Positions 1 to 6,500 of a stretch of 64,000 nucleotides of DNA are shown here, piece by piece. A model generated the notes under the pieces. That model made no database searches, was not told where the DNA came from, and saw only the letters and a list, made by a program, of their open reading frames with translations. The translations under genes were made by a program, and so were the position numbers. Position 1 is the stretch's first letter, and the number at the start of each line of letters is the position of its first letter. Origin of the DNA: Micropruina sp. (lineage in GTDB: Bacteria; Actinomycetota; Actinomycetes; Propionibacteriales; Propionibacteriaceae); NCBI GenBank assembly GCA_016716635.1, contig JADJVZ010000014.1, forward strand, positions 124,001-188,000. The letters run 5' to 3'.

Positions 1-1188
1 GACGATCAGCGCTTTCGCACCGGCCGCCGTCGGCGTCAACACGACCGTCGCCCGATTCGGGCCCGACGGCTTGAGCCGCTTCCGCAGAACAGCCGGGTCG
101 ATGTCGATGCCGCGCTTCTTGATTTCGAGGGTGCCGACGCGATGCTCACGCACCCAGCCGCGGAGCGCTTTCTCGCTCCACGGCAGCACCTCCTGCACCT
201 CGAAGGCCGTCGCGAAGGGCGTCGCCACGGCCCGAGCCGCCGCGAGGTAGGCGATGCCCTCCTGCAGCGGCCGCGCCTCAAGTTGAGCAGCTAAGACCCC
301 GAGACCACCGGCCCGGATCACCGCCCCGGAAGGCTCATAGAGGAACCAGCCAGTAGACAGTGTGAGTGAAGACAGTGTGAGTTCTGGGCCCACGCTGGAC
401 CCCAAACTCACATTGTCTTTACTGCTCAGGCACTCAAGGGTGTGGACGCCCTGGTCCATCACGACGGCGATTCGGCCCGGAGCCCACAAACCCGACCACA
501 GCGACAGTTCGACCACCTCGCCGCCATGGTCCACCCAGACCGCGCGCACGCCGGAAGGCAGGTCGCGATGGGCCAGCCCGGGCCCGAGTTTCACGACGAC
601 CGGACGATCGTCGGCCATCAGCCCCGTCACAAAGTCCCAGGACGGACGCAGATCCTCCAGACGCCAACTGCGTCCCCGATCGCCCCGCCGGGCGGGATCC
701 ACGAACACGGCCTCCCCCGGACCGAGCAGCGTGGGCGCCAACTCCTCGGCGGATCCCACCCGCACCTCCATGCCGGTGTTCGCCTGGGCGAAGAGGGCGG
801 TGACCTCGTCGATCTCGACCCCGCGCACGGTCAATCCGGCTCGACGCATCGCGAGGGCGTCCAACCCCAGCCCGCATCCGAGATCGAGCACGGAGGTCAC
901 GCCGGCAGCGGCCAACTCAGAGGCTCGCCACTGCGACACCGCTGGGCGGGTGGCCTGCTCCAGCCCCACGGGGGTGAGGTAGAGCTCGTCCGCGAGCGCC
1001 CCCAGCTTGGCGGCACCCCTGCGCCGCAGGGCGACCAGCCCAAGCGCGGCCGCGGCCTGCTCCGGTGCCCAGTGCCGACGAAGTCGCTCGGCGGCCCCGA
1101 CCGACCCGGGATCCGCCTCGGCCGACGCGACCCCAAGCGCCTGCTGGCCCTCCGGCCCCAGCAGCCACTCGGCGGTTGTCGCATCCAC
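1..1188 (-). CDS. THUMP-like class I SAM-dependent methyltransferase (3' end cut by window)
   Basis: Reads in frame from GTG at 1188 to the window edge (396 codons visible). The middle carries a SAM-binding motif I (VLDLGCGLGLDALAMRR, near residue 100) and an FVDPARRG segment like the D/NPP-type catalytic loop of nucleic-acid methyltransferases. The C-terminal part (GWFLYEPSGAVIRAGG, then VREHRVGTLEIKKRGIDIDP) matches the THUMP-like domain of a conserved actinobacterial family whose substrate is not established. The first ATG (1184) is out of frame; GTG at 1188 follows TAGGCT by 6 bases, so the message is probably leaderless. A palindromic insertion lies in the linker before the C-terminal domain. 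Function as a methyltransferase is fairly sure; the target is unknown. Confidence 0.85.
   Translation of the reverse strand, partial: MDATTAEWLLGPEGQQALGVASAEADPGSVGAAERLRRHWAPEQAAAALGLVALRRRGAAKLGALADELYLTPVGLEQATRPAVSQWRASELAAAGVTSVLDLGCGLGLDALAMRRAGLTVRGVEIDEVTALFAQANTGMEVRVGSAEELAPTLLGPGEAVFVDPARRGDRGRSWRLEDLRPSWDFVTGLMADDRPVVVKLGPGLAHRDLPSGVRAVWVDHGGEVVELSLWSGLWAPGRIAVVMDQGVHTLECLSSKDNVSLGSSVGPELTLSSLTLSTGWFLYEPSGAVIRAGGLGVLAAQLEARPLQEGIAYLAAARAVATPFATAFEVQEVLPWSEKALRGWVREHRVGTLEIKKRGIDIDPAVLRKRLKPSGPNRATVVLTPTAAGAKALIV
355..418. repeat. Imperfect palindrome with outer direct repeat, inside the methyltransferase gene
   Basis: Two 23-base arms (370-392 and 396-418) pair at 19 of 23 positions around a 3-base centre. 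The outer 12 bases of the left arm, AGACAGTGTGAG, are repeated directly at 355-366. The element keeps the reading frame and encodes a Ser/Thr/Leu-rich stretch in the linker between the Rossmann and THUMP-like parts. It looks like a small palindromic element tolerated in a variable linker; only one copy was noticed in this window. Confidence 0.6.
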
Positions 1189-1194
1189 GCGGGC

Positions 1195-1200
1195 AGCCTA
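1195..1200 (-). promoter_or_regulatory. -10 element TAGGCT for leaderless methyltransferase transcript
   Basis: TAGGCT on the minus strand ends 6 bases before the GTG at 1188. No Shine-Dalgarno precedes that codon and no good -35 is visible. It lies back to back with the plus-strand -10 at 1256-1261. Confidence 0.5.
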
Positions 1201-1255
1201 GCCCTGCGCCTCAGTCGCGCGGCCCTGCGCAGCCTCGAGTGGCGGCACCAGCCCG

Positions 1256-1261
1256 TAGAAT
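1256..1261 (+). promoter_or_regulatory. -10 element TAGAAT for the small membrane protein gene
   Basis: TAGAAT is followed by exactly 7 bases and then ATG at 1269, the spacing expected when transcription begins at the start codon. No ribosome binding site is present. This favours ATG 1269 over the in-frame ATG at 1260, which overlaps the hexamer. Confidence 0.55.
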
Positions 1262-1268
1262 GCGACGC

Positions 1269-1532
1269 ATGAAGATTCTTTCGCGCGTTGTGCTGATCGC
1301 AGGCGCGGTTGTCCTGGCCGCTGCCGCCGCCCTGCTCATCAGCAACATCTGGAACATTCAGATGATCTATCAGGTGGCCATGGCCAACAAGTCGACGGCG
1401 TCCATCAACGACCCCCTACCGATGGTGCTGCTGTCGGCGGGCCTGTCCGCCGTCGGCGGCTTCCTGGTCGGCCTCGCCCTCACCATGCCCAAGGGCAAGA
1501 AGGACGCACCTGTGGCCGCTAAGGCCAAGTAG
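1269..1532 (+). CDS. Small two-helix membrane protein, function unknown
   Basis: Encodes 87 residues. Residues ~5-25 form a hydrophobic helix (VVLIAGAVVLAAAAALLIS). A short polar loop (~26-48) follows, then a second helix (~50-70, MVLLSAGLSAVGGFLVGLAL) and a Lys/Ala-rich tail (KGKKDAPVAAKAK) that should be cytoplasmic. No enzymatic motif is seen. It is transcribed divergently from the methyltransferase gene and ends just before a strong terminator, so it is probably monocistronic. I do not recognise the family. Confidence 0.7.
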   Translation: MKILSRVVLIAGAVVLAAAAALLISNIWNIQMIYQVAMANKSTASINDPLPMVLLSAGLSAVGGFLVGLALTMPKGKKDAPVAAKAK

Positions 1533-1556
1533 GAGCCCTCACAAGCCTCGACAGAG

Positions 1557-1588
1557 CGCCCGCCGATCTTCCGGCGGGCGTTCTTTTT
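1557..1588 (+). terminator. Rho-independent terminator
   Basis: A perfect 9-bp GC stem (CGCCCGCCG / CGGCGGGCG) with a 6-base loop is followed by TTCTTTTT. It sits 24 bases after the small membrane protein's stop and 14 bases from the convergent Nudix gene's stop. The T-tract serves the plus-strand gene. Confidence 0.9.
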
Positions 1589-1602
1589 CGCGATGTGAGC
1601 CC

Positions 1603-2100
1603 TCAGCGACGCTCGACCACGACGGAGGCGCTCACCAACCGGTTGTCGTCGTCGTAAGGCAGGACGGCATGGAACATGGCCACGCTGTCATCGAAGACCA
1701 GCGGCAGGAAGTGGGCGTCGCCCTCCCAGAGCGGGAGTTCACCGAGCCGGTCGATCTCGACCCAGTGCAGCGGACCATCATCATTGCGTTCTGGCACGAC
1801 GCCTTCGTAGGCGTCGACAACGAAGACGAAGCCGAACCAACTCTCCCCCACCTTGCCGAAACCCGGCCAGTTGACGGTGCCGCGCAGGCGAGCGGAGGTC
1901 ACCTCGATGCCCAGCTCTTCGCGCAGTTCGCGGACGAGACAGGTGCCGATGTCCTCGTCCGGCTCCAGCTTGCCGCCGAGCCCGTTGTACTTGCCGGCGT
2001 GGGTATCGCCGTCCCGCGTCCGCTGGACCATCAGCACGCGGGTGCGATCGGCCGACAAGACGAACCCCAACGCGGCCACGATTGGCCGGTAGAGGGTCAC
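1603..2100 (-). CDS. Nudix hydrolase, MutT / 8-oxo-dGTPase-like
   Basis: Encodes 165 residues from GTG at 2100, overlapping the tsaD stop by GTGA. Residues ~45-70 hold a perfect Nudix box: G-x5-E (GKLEPDE), seven residues, then REL-R-EELGI, the Mg-binding helix that hydrolyses nucleoside diphosphate-linked substrates. The flanking GKYNGLGGK and NWPGFGKV segments resemble the bacterial MutT/oxidised-nucleotide branch, so pool sanitation is likely, but substrate cannot be told from sequence. It is the last gene of the minus-strand t6A operon and ends facing the 1557-1588 terminator. A longer reading frame extends upstream inside tsaD; the overlap start is preferred. Confidence 0.85.
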   Translation of the reverse strand: MTLYRPIVAALGFVLSADRTRVLMVQRTRDGDTHAGKYNGLGGKLEPDEDIGTCLVRELREELGIEVTSARLRGTVNWPGFGKVGESWFGFVFVVDAYEGVVPERNDDGPLHWVEIDRLGELPLWEGDAHFLPLVFDDSVAMFHAVLPYDDDNRLVSASVVVERR

Positions 2101-3140
2101 ACCAAGACTTTCGCTACCGGGAGTCCCGAATCGGCGCCGATCTCCAGGCTGGACGGACGCAGCCCGCGCTTGACCACCTCGACACCGAGGACAGCCATCA
2201 TCGCGCCGTTGTCGGTGCACAACCCCGGACGCGGGCGCCGCAGCGCGATGCCTGCTGCCGCCGTTCGCTCTTCGAGCAGGGCCCGCAGCCGCGAGTTGGC
2301 CGCCACCCCGCCGCCGATGAGCAGCGTGGTGAGACCCTCGGCCTGGCACATGGCCACCGCCTTGGCGGTCAGCACATCGCACACGGCCTCTTGGAAGCTG
2401 GCGCACACGTCCGCCACGGGCACCTCGTCACCGTCGCGACGACGGGTCTCGACCCAGCGCGACACGGAGGTCTTCAGCCCCGAGAAGGAGAAGTCGAAGC
2501 GGTGGGCGACCAGATCCTTCTGGGCCGTAAGGCCGCGCGGGAAGGCGATCGCCTTGGGGTCGCCGTCGGCCGCGAGCTTGTCGATGACCGGGCCACCGGG
2601 GTAGGCCAGGCCGAGCAGCCGGGCGACCTTGTCGTAGGCCTCACCGGCGGCGTCGTCGATGGTCGCCCCGACCTCGGTGATCGAGGTGGCGATGTCGTCC
2701 ACGACCAGCAGCGAGGTATGTCCACCGGAAACCAGCAGCGCCCCAGTCCGTTCCGGCAGCGGACCGTGATCGAGCAGGTCGACCGCCACGTGCCCGACGA
2801 GGTGGTTGAGCCCGTAGAGCGGCTTGTTGAGCGCCACGGAGAGCGCTTTCGCGGCCGACAGCCCGACGACCAGAGCACCCATGAGTCCGGGGCCGGCGGT
2901 GACGGCGATGCCGTCCACCTCGTCCAGATCGATGTCGGCGGTCGCGACGGCCCGCTTCAGCGCCGGGACGATCGCCTGCAGGTGGGCGCGCGAGGCGACC
3001 TCGGGCACGACCCCGCCGAAGCGCACGTGCTGTTCGACCGACGAGGCGACCTCGTTCGCGAGCAGTTCGTGCCCGCGGACGATGCCCACGCCGGTCTCAT
3101 CGCAGCTCGACTCGATGCCGAGGATGAGCGGCTCGCTCAC
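2097..3140 (-). CDS. tsaD: tRNA N6-adenosine threonylcarbamoyltransferase TsaD
   Basis: Encodes 347 residues, the usual TsaD length, from GTG at 3140 (GTGA overlap with rimI). It starts LILGIESSCDETG, the ASKHA phosphate motif. It has the metal-binding stretch VVPEVASRAHLQAI and a second His cluster (LNHLVGHVAVD), and the glycine-rich IGGGVAANSRLR near the C-terminus. TsaD transfers the threonylcarbamoyl group to A37 of ANN-decoding tRNAs and works with TsaB and TsaE, both encoded just upstream. The reading frame extends into rimI, but that extension is antisense-type filler. Confidence 0.97.
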   Translation of the reverse strand: MSEPLILGIESSCDETGVGIVRGHELLANEVASSVEQHVRFGGVVPEVASRAHLQAIVPALKRAVATADIDLDEVDGIAVTAGPGLMGALVVGLSAAKALSVALNKPLYGLNHLVGHVAVDLLDHGPLPERTGALLVSGGHTSLLVVDDIATSITEVGATIDDAAGEAYDKVARLLGLAYPGGPVIDKLAADGDPKAIAFPRGLTAQKDLVAHRFDFSFSGLKTSVSRWVETRRRDGDEVPVADVCASFQEAVCDVLTAKAVAMCQAEGLTTLLIGGGVAANSRLRALLEERTAAAGIALRRPRPGLCTDNGAMMAVLGVEVVKRGLRPSSLEIGADSGLPVAKVLV

Positions 3141-3574
3141 AGTGCCACCTCCATGACGAGGGCGTGGCGCCCCGTGCCGTAGTAGTCGCGGCGCTCGGCG
3201 AGCGGCTCGAAGCCGAGCTTCACGTAAAGCCAAAGCGCCGACGCGTTCTCGGTTTCGACCTCAAGCAGCAGGCGCTGGGCGCCCTGCGACGTCGCCCACC
3301 GGCGGCCGGCCTTGACGAGGTCGGACGCGATGCCGCGACGGCGGGTATCCGGACGGACGATCACGCGCAGCAGGTCGGCGGTCTCGCCCGCGAAGGAGAA
3401 GGTGGCGACGCCATCCAAACGTTCCCCGGGCTGCCGCACGACGAGGACGTGGCGGTCGGCACCCTCGATCTCGGTGCGCCAAGCGTCGGCGCTCCACCGG
3501 GTGCCCTCATCGAAGCCACCCTCCTCGAGTTCGAGGATCTCCTCGAGATCGGCCAGCGCGGCGGGCGCGATCAC
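3137..3574 (-). CDS. rimI: GNAT N-acetyltransferase RimI (ribosomal protein S18 type)
   Basis: Encodes 145 residues of a single GNAT domain. The acetyl-CoA loop is RVIVRPDTRRRGIASDLV (~70-87), followed by LLLEVETENASALWLYVKLGFE, the RimI-like motif B region. RimI acetylates the N-terminal Ala of S18 in E. coli; actinobacterial members are broader. Its place between tsaB and tsaD, with 4-base overlaps at both ends, is the standard actinobacterial order and supports the name. The start ATG at 3574 overlaps the tsaB stop. Confidence 0.9.
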   Translation of the reverse strand: MIAPAALADLEEILELEEGGFDEGTRWSADAWRTEIEGADRHVLVVRQPGERLDGVATFSFAGETADLLRVIVRPDTRRRGIASDLVKAGRRWATSQGAQRLLLEVETENASALWLYVKLGFEPLAERRDYYGTGRHALVMEVAL

Positions 3575-4227
3575 TTCACACCCCGCAGGGTCAGGCGCGG
3601 CTGCAGCAGCGTCGACTTGCGGGTGGTGGAGACCTCGGCGTCGGGGCGGCGCAGGTAGAGGGGCTCCAACCCCTGCTCTGGCAGGCGTCCGCCCACGAGA
3701 GCGAGGTGACCGGCGTCGAGCGTCCGTGGTCCCTCGACCGCCGAGGCGACGAGGTCGGCCCCCGTCCCGATGGTCGGCAACGCGGGCACGGCGTCCGGCG
3801 CCGTGACGAACGGGCCGTCAAGCCGCGTGCCGTCGGCAGCGTAGCGGGCCCAGTAGACCTCTTTGCGGCGAGCGTCCGCGGCGACGAGGAATTCCCCGGC
3901 GAACCGAGTTTCGGTGACGGCCTGGGAGGCCACCGCGTCGAGGCTGCCGACACCCCGGATGGGGATGCCGAGCGCCATCGCCAGCACTTCGGCCGCCGCG
4001 ACGCCCACCCGCAGGCCGGTAAACGGCCCCGGACCAACGCCCACCACGACGGCGGTGAGATCAGCGGGCGTCCGGCCCAAGTCGGCCAGCAGTTCGACGA
4101 CGAGCGGCATCAGCTTCTCGGCGTGAGCCCGCCGGTCCGCGATGAGGCCGCTCCTCAGCACGGACGCGCCGTCGCTGAGCCCCGCGCACACGTCGGTCGA
4201 GGTGTCAATGCCCAGAATGAGCGTCAT
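3571..4227 (-). CDS. tsaB: t6A biosynthesis protein TsaB
   Basis: Encodes 218 residues. It begins MTLILGIDTSTDVC, a reduced ASKHA phosphate-1 motif, and has VVVGVGPGPFTGLRVG (residues ~62-77), the TsaB signature. TsaB is the inactive TsaD paralogue that bridges TsaD and TsaE in the threonylcarbamoyl transfer complex. The C-terminal third is less conserved, as usual. It overlaps tsaE upstream and rimI downstream by 4 bases each, so translation of the operon is coupled. Confidence 0.95.
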   Translation of the reverse strand: MTLILGIDTSTDVCAGLSDGASVLRSGLIADRRAHAEKLMPLVVELLADLGRTPADLTAVVVGVGPGPFTGLRVGVAAAEVLAMALGIPIRGVGSLDAVASQAVTETRFAGEFLVAADARRKEVYWARYAADGTRLDGPFVTAPDAVPALPTIGTGADLVASAVEGPRTLDAGHLALVGGRLPEQGLEPLYLRRPDAEVSTTRKSTLLQPRLTLRGVK

Positions 4228-5276
4228 AGGACGGCCTCCTCAAGCTCAGCGCGGACGCTCGTCCAGCGGGGGCCCACCGGCGTGAGCGACACCCACCGGG
4301 TGTCATCGGACGGATCGGCGCCCCGGCGAATGTCGATCTCGAGGCGATCATCCGCGAGGCCTTCGGCGACCCCGGCACCCCACTCCACGAGGGTGACCGA
4401 ATCCGACAGGGACGCCTCCAGGTCCAGGTCCAGCACCTCCGCGCTGGAGCCGAGCCGGTAGGCGTCCACGTGGACCAGCGCCGGGCCGCCCACCATCGAG
4501 GGGTGGATCCGCGACAGCACGAACGTGGGCGAAATCACCGGGCCGCTGACGGCGAGACCGCGTCCGATGCCCTGGGTGAGGGTGGTCTTGCCGGCCCCCA
4601 AATCGCCGGTGGCGATGAGCACGTCCCCCGACCGCAGCACCCCCGCGAGCCGCTCCCCCAGCGCCTGCATGGCGTCTGCGGTCGGCACCTCGACCAGGAG
4701 CGGCACGGCGCGCCGTAGCACCCAGCTGCGCTGATGGTCCTCGGTGAAGACGAACCCGTGGCGCTCCCACCAGCGCCGGATCTCGGGAAACTCTTGGCGG
4801 ACGAACAACGCCACTTGACGACAGCCCTGCAAGGCCAGCAGGTCAAGAGTGACCAGCACCATGGCGGAGGCGATGCCGAGGCCTTGGGCGTTCGGGTCGA
4901 CCGAGACCCGCTCCAACAAGGCTGGGGGCGGCCCGGCGTCCGGGTCATGGTTCTCGGGCAACTGCTCGCCGGTGAAGTCGATCATGATCGTGCCGACGAT
5001 CCGATCATCGAGAACGGCGATGACCACTTCGCCCTCGGTGATGGTGGCCGCGATCGTCTCGTCGGATTCCAACAAGGCGGTGGGCGGCGGATCGACCGGC
5101 CGCCGGGCCCGGAACGCAGCGTGGACGACGGTCACGATCTCCGGGGCATCCTCGGGGACGGCCGTGCGCAGGTAAAGGGTGCGGCCGTCGGGAACGTCGA
5201 TCTCGGCGAGCGGCAACGCCGCCCGGGACTCATCCTGGGCGGTGGCGCAATCAGCTGACGTGGACAACCTGACCAT
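4224..5276 (-). CDS. tsaE: GNAT acetyltransferase-TsaE ATPase fusion
   Basis: Encodes 350 residues from ATG at 5276, preceded by AGAGAGGA about 9 bases upstream. Residues ~40-185 are a GNAT domain (LLERVSVDPNAQGLGIASAMV as acetyl-CoA loop). Residues ~195-350 are TsaE, with the P-loop GDLGAGKTTLTQG near 225, SPTFVLS switch, VHVDAYRL and TLVEWG. TsaE alone is about 150-170 residues, so the N-terminal half is an extra module. TsaE ATPase activity cycles the TsaBD complex; the GNAT partner's substrate is unknown. The longer frame starting at 5345 would begin within the mtlD terminator and is rejected. Confidence 0.92.
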   Translation of the reverse strand: MVRLSTSADCATAQDESRAALPLAEIDVPDGRTLYLRTAVPEDAPEIVTVVHAAFRARRPVDPPPTALLESDETIAATITEGEVVIAVLDDRIVGTIMIDFTGEQLPENHDPDAGPPPALLERVSVDPNAQGLGIASAMVLVTLDLLALQGCRQVALFVRQEFPEIRRWWERHGFVFTEDHQRSWVLRRAVPLLVEVPTADAMQALGERLAGVLRSGDVLIATGDLGAGKTTLTQGIGRGLAVSGPVISPTFVLSRIHPSMVGGPALVHVDAYRLGSSAEVLDLDLEASLSDSVTLVEWGAGVAEGLADDRLEIDIRRGADPSDDTRWVSLTPVGPRWTSVRAELEEAVL

Positions 5277-5314
5277 TGTAGAGGTCCTCTCTGGCTCTCG
5301 CCGCGTCCAAAGAC

Positions 5315-5347
5315 AGGTGCCCGCCCCCACGAAGGGGACGGGCACCT
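5315..5347 (-). terminator. Hairpin terminator after mtlD
   Basis: Arms AGGTGCCCG and CGGGCACCT are extended by CCCC/GGGG pairing with a small offset and a short loop. On the minus strand the hairpin is followed by GTCTTT. It lies 16 bases past the mtlD stop and separates the mannitol operon from tsaE, whose Shine-Dalgarno begins just beyond. Confidence 0.75.
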
Positions 5348-5363
5348 GGCGTCAAAAAGGGCG

Positions 5364-6500
5364 TCAGCCCTGCCACGCCTGCACGACAGAGACGATGTCC
5401 CCGTAGAGCGGGTGCGCGGGCTCCAACCCGGTGACCGTCGAGACGAACTCGTCGGCCGACATCGCGAGCAGCATTTCTTGCATGCCAGCCGCCTCCGGGT
5501 CGCCTTGTGCGTTGAAGAGCAGCGCAGCACCGACGGTCTCGACGAGGGCCGCCCGTCCCATGCCCCGTTCGGCCAGCTGGCTGGCCGGGGAGATGAACCG
5601 ATCGTTGCGGGAGAGCTTGCGCAGCGGCGAGCGTCCGACCCGTTCGGTCGTGTCGGGCAGATCCGGATTGGCGAACCGGACGAGGATCTTGGCCACATAC
5701 GCGGCCTGAACCTCGGGGTCGATGCCGTGCTTGGCCACCACGAGAGCCGAGGTTTCGGCCAGGACGGCCGCCACCTTGGCGTGAATAGCCGGGTCGGCCA
5801 ACGCGTCGGAGAGCTTCGAGATCCCCGCCGCGAACCCGTGGTAGGCCGCGGTGGCGTGCCCGGTGTTCACGGTGAAGAGCTTGCGCTCGATGTACGGCTC
5901 GAGGTCGTCCACCCAGTGCACGCCTTCGATGGGCGGCAGGTTGCCGTTGAACGGCTTGGACTCCACGGCCCACTCGAAGTAGTTCTCCACGGTGACCGCC
6001 AGGCCGGCGTCGCTGGCCTGGTTCGGGACGATGCGATCGATCGCGCAGTTCGGGAAGACCGCCTTGGCGTCGAGGTCGTCGCCCGGGTAGTTCTCCGCGA
6101 CCGCGGCGTGGAGGACGTCGGTGCCGTTGATCGCGTTCTCGCAGGCGATGACCGCAGCCTTGGGGGCTCCGGCCGGACGCGCGGCGAGACCCTGGGCGAT
6201 GAGGCCGGCGATCCTGGGCAGGATCGTCACCCCCACGGCCGTCGTGATCACATCGGCTTCGGCGATCGCCGCGATGACGACCTCCGGCTCCTTGATCGAG
6301 TGGGCGGCCCGATGCCCGCGGACCACATGGGTCCGCGGGTGGTCGCCCACTTCGTGCACAACGTACGAGTCCGTGGCCTTGAGCTGATCGATCAGGTTGT
6401 CGACCACGTCCACGAACGTGACGTCGTAGCCCGACTGATTCAGCAGCAACCCGACGAATCCTCGCCCGATGTTTCCTGCACCGAAGTGGACGGCCTTCAT
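5364..6500 (-). CDS. mtlD: Mannitol-1-phosphate 5-dehydrogenase
   Basis: Encodes 378 residues, typical for MtlD. It opens with MKAVHFGAGNIGRGFVG, the NAD-binding Rossmann motif of the polyol-specific long-chain dehydrogenases. The catalytic region includes FPNCAIDRIVPNQ and KLFTVNTGHATAAYHG, with the conserved Lys and the NTGHA motif. It oxidises mannitol-1-phosphate, produced by the PTS encoded immediately upstream, to fructose-6-phosphate. The ATG shares one base with the mtlA stop (TGATG), so translation is coupled. Confidence 0.97.
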   Translation of the reverse strand: MKAVHFGAGNIGRGFVGLLLNQSGYDVTFVDVVDNLIDQLKATDSYVVHEVGDHPRTHVVRGHRAAHSIKEPEVVIAAIAEADVITTAVGVTILPRIAGLIAQGLAARPAGAPKAAVIACENAINGTDVLHAAVAENYPGDDLDAKAVFPNCAIDRIVPNQASDAGLAVTVENYFEWAVESKPFNGNLPPIEGVHWVDDLEPYIERKLFTVNTGHATAAYHGFAAGISKLSDALADPAIHAKVAAVLAETSALVVAKHGIDPEVQAAYVAKILVRFANPDLPDTTERVGRSPLRKLSRNDRFISPASQLAERGMGRAALVETVGAALLFNAQGDPEAAGMQEMLLAMSADEFVSTVTGLEPAHPLYGDIVSVVQAWQG

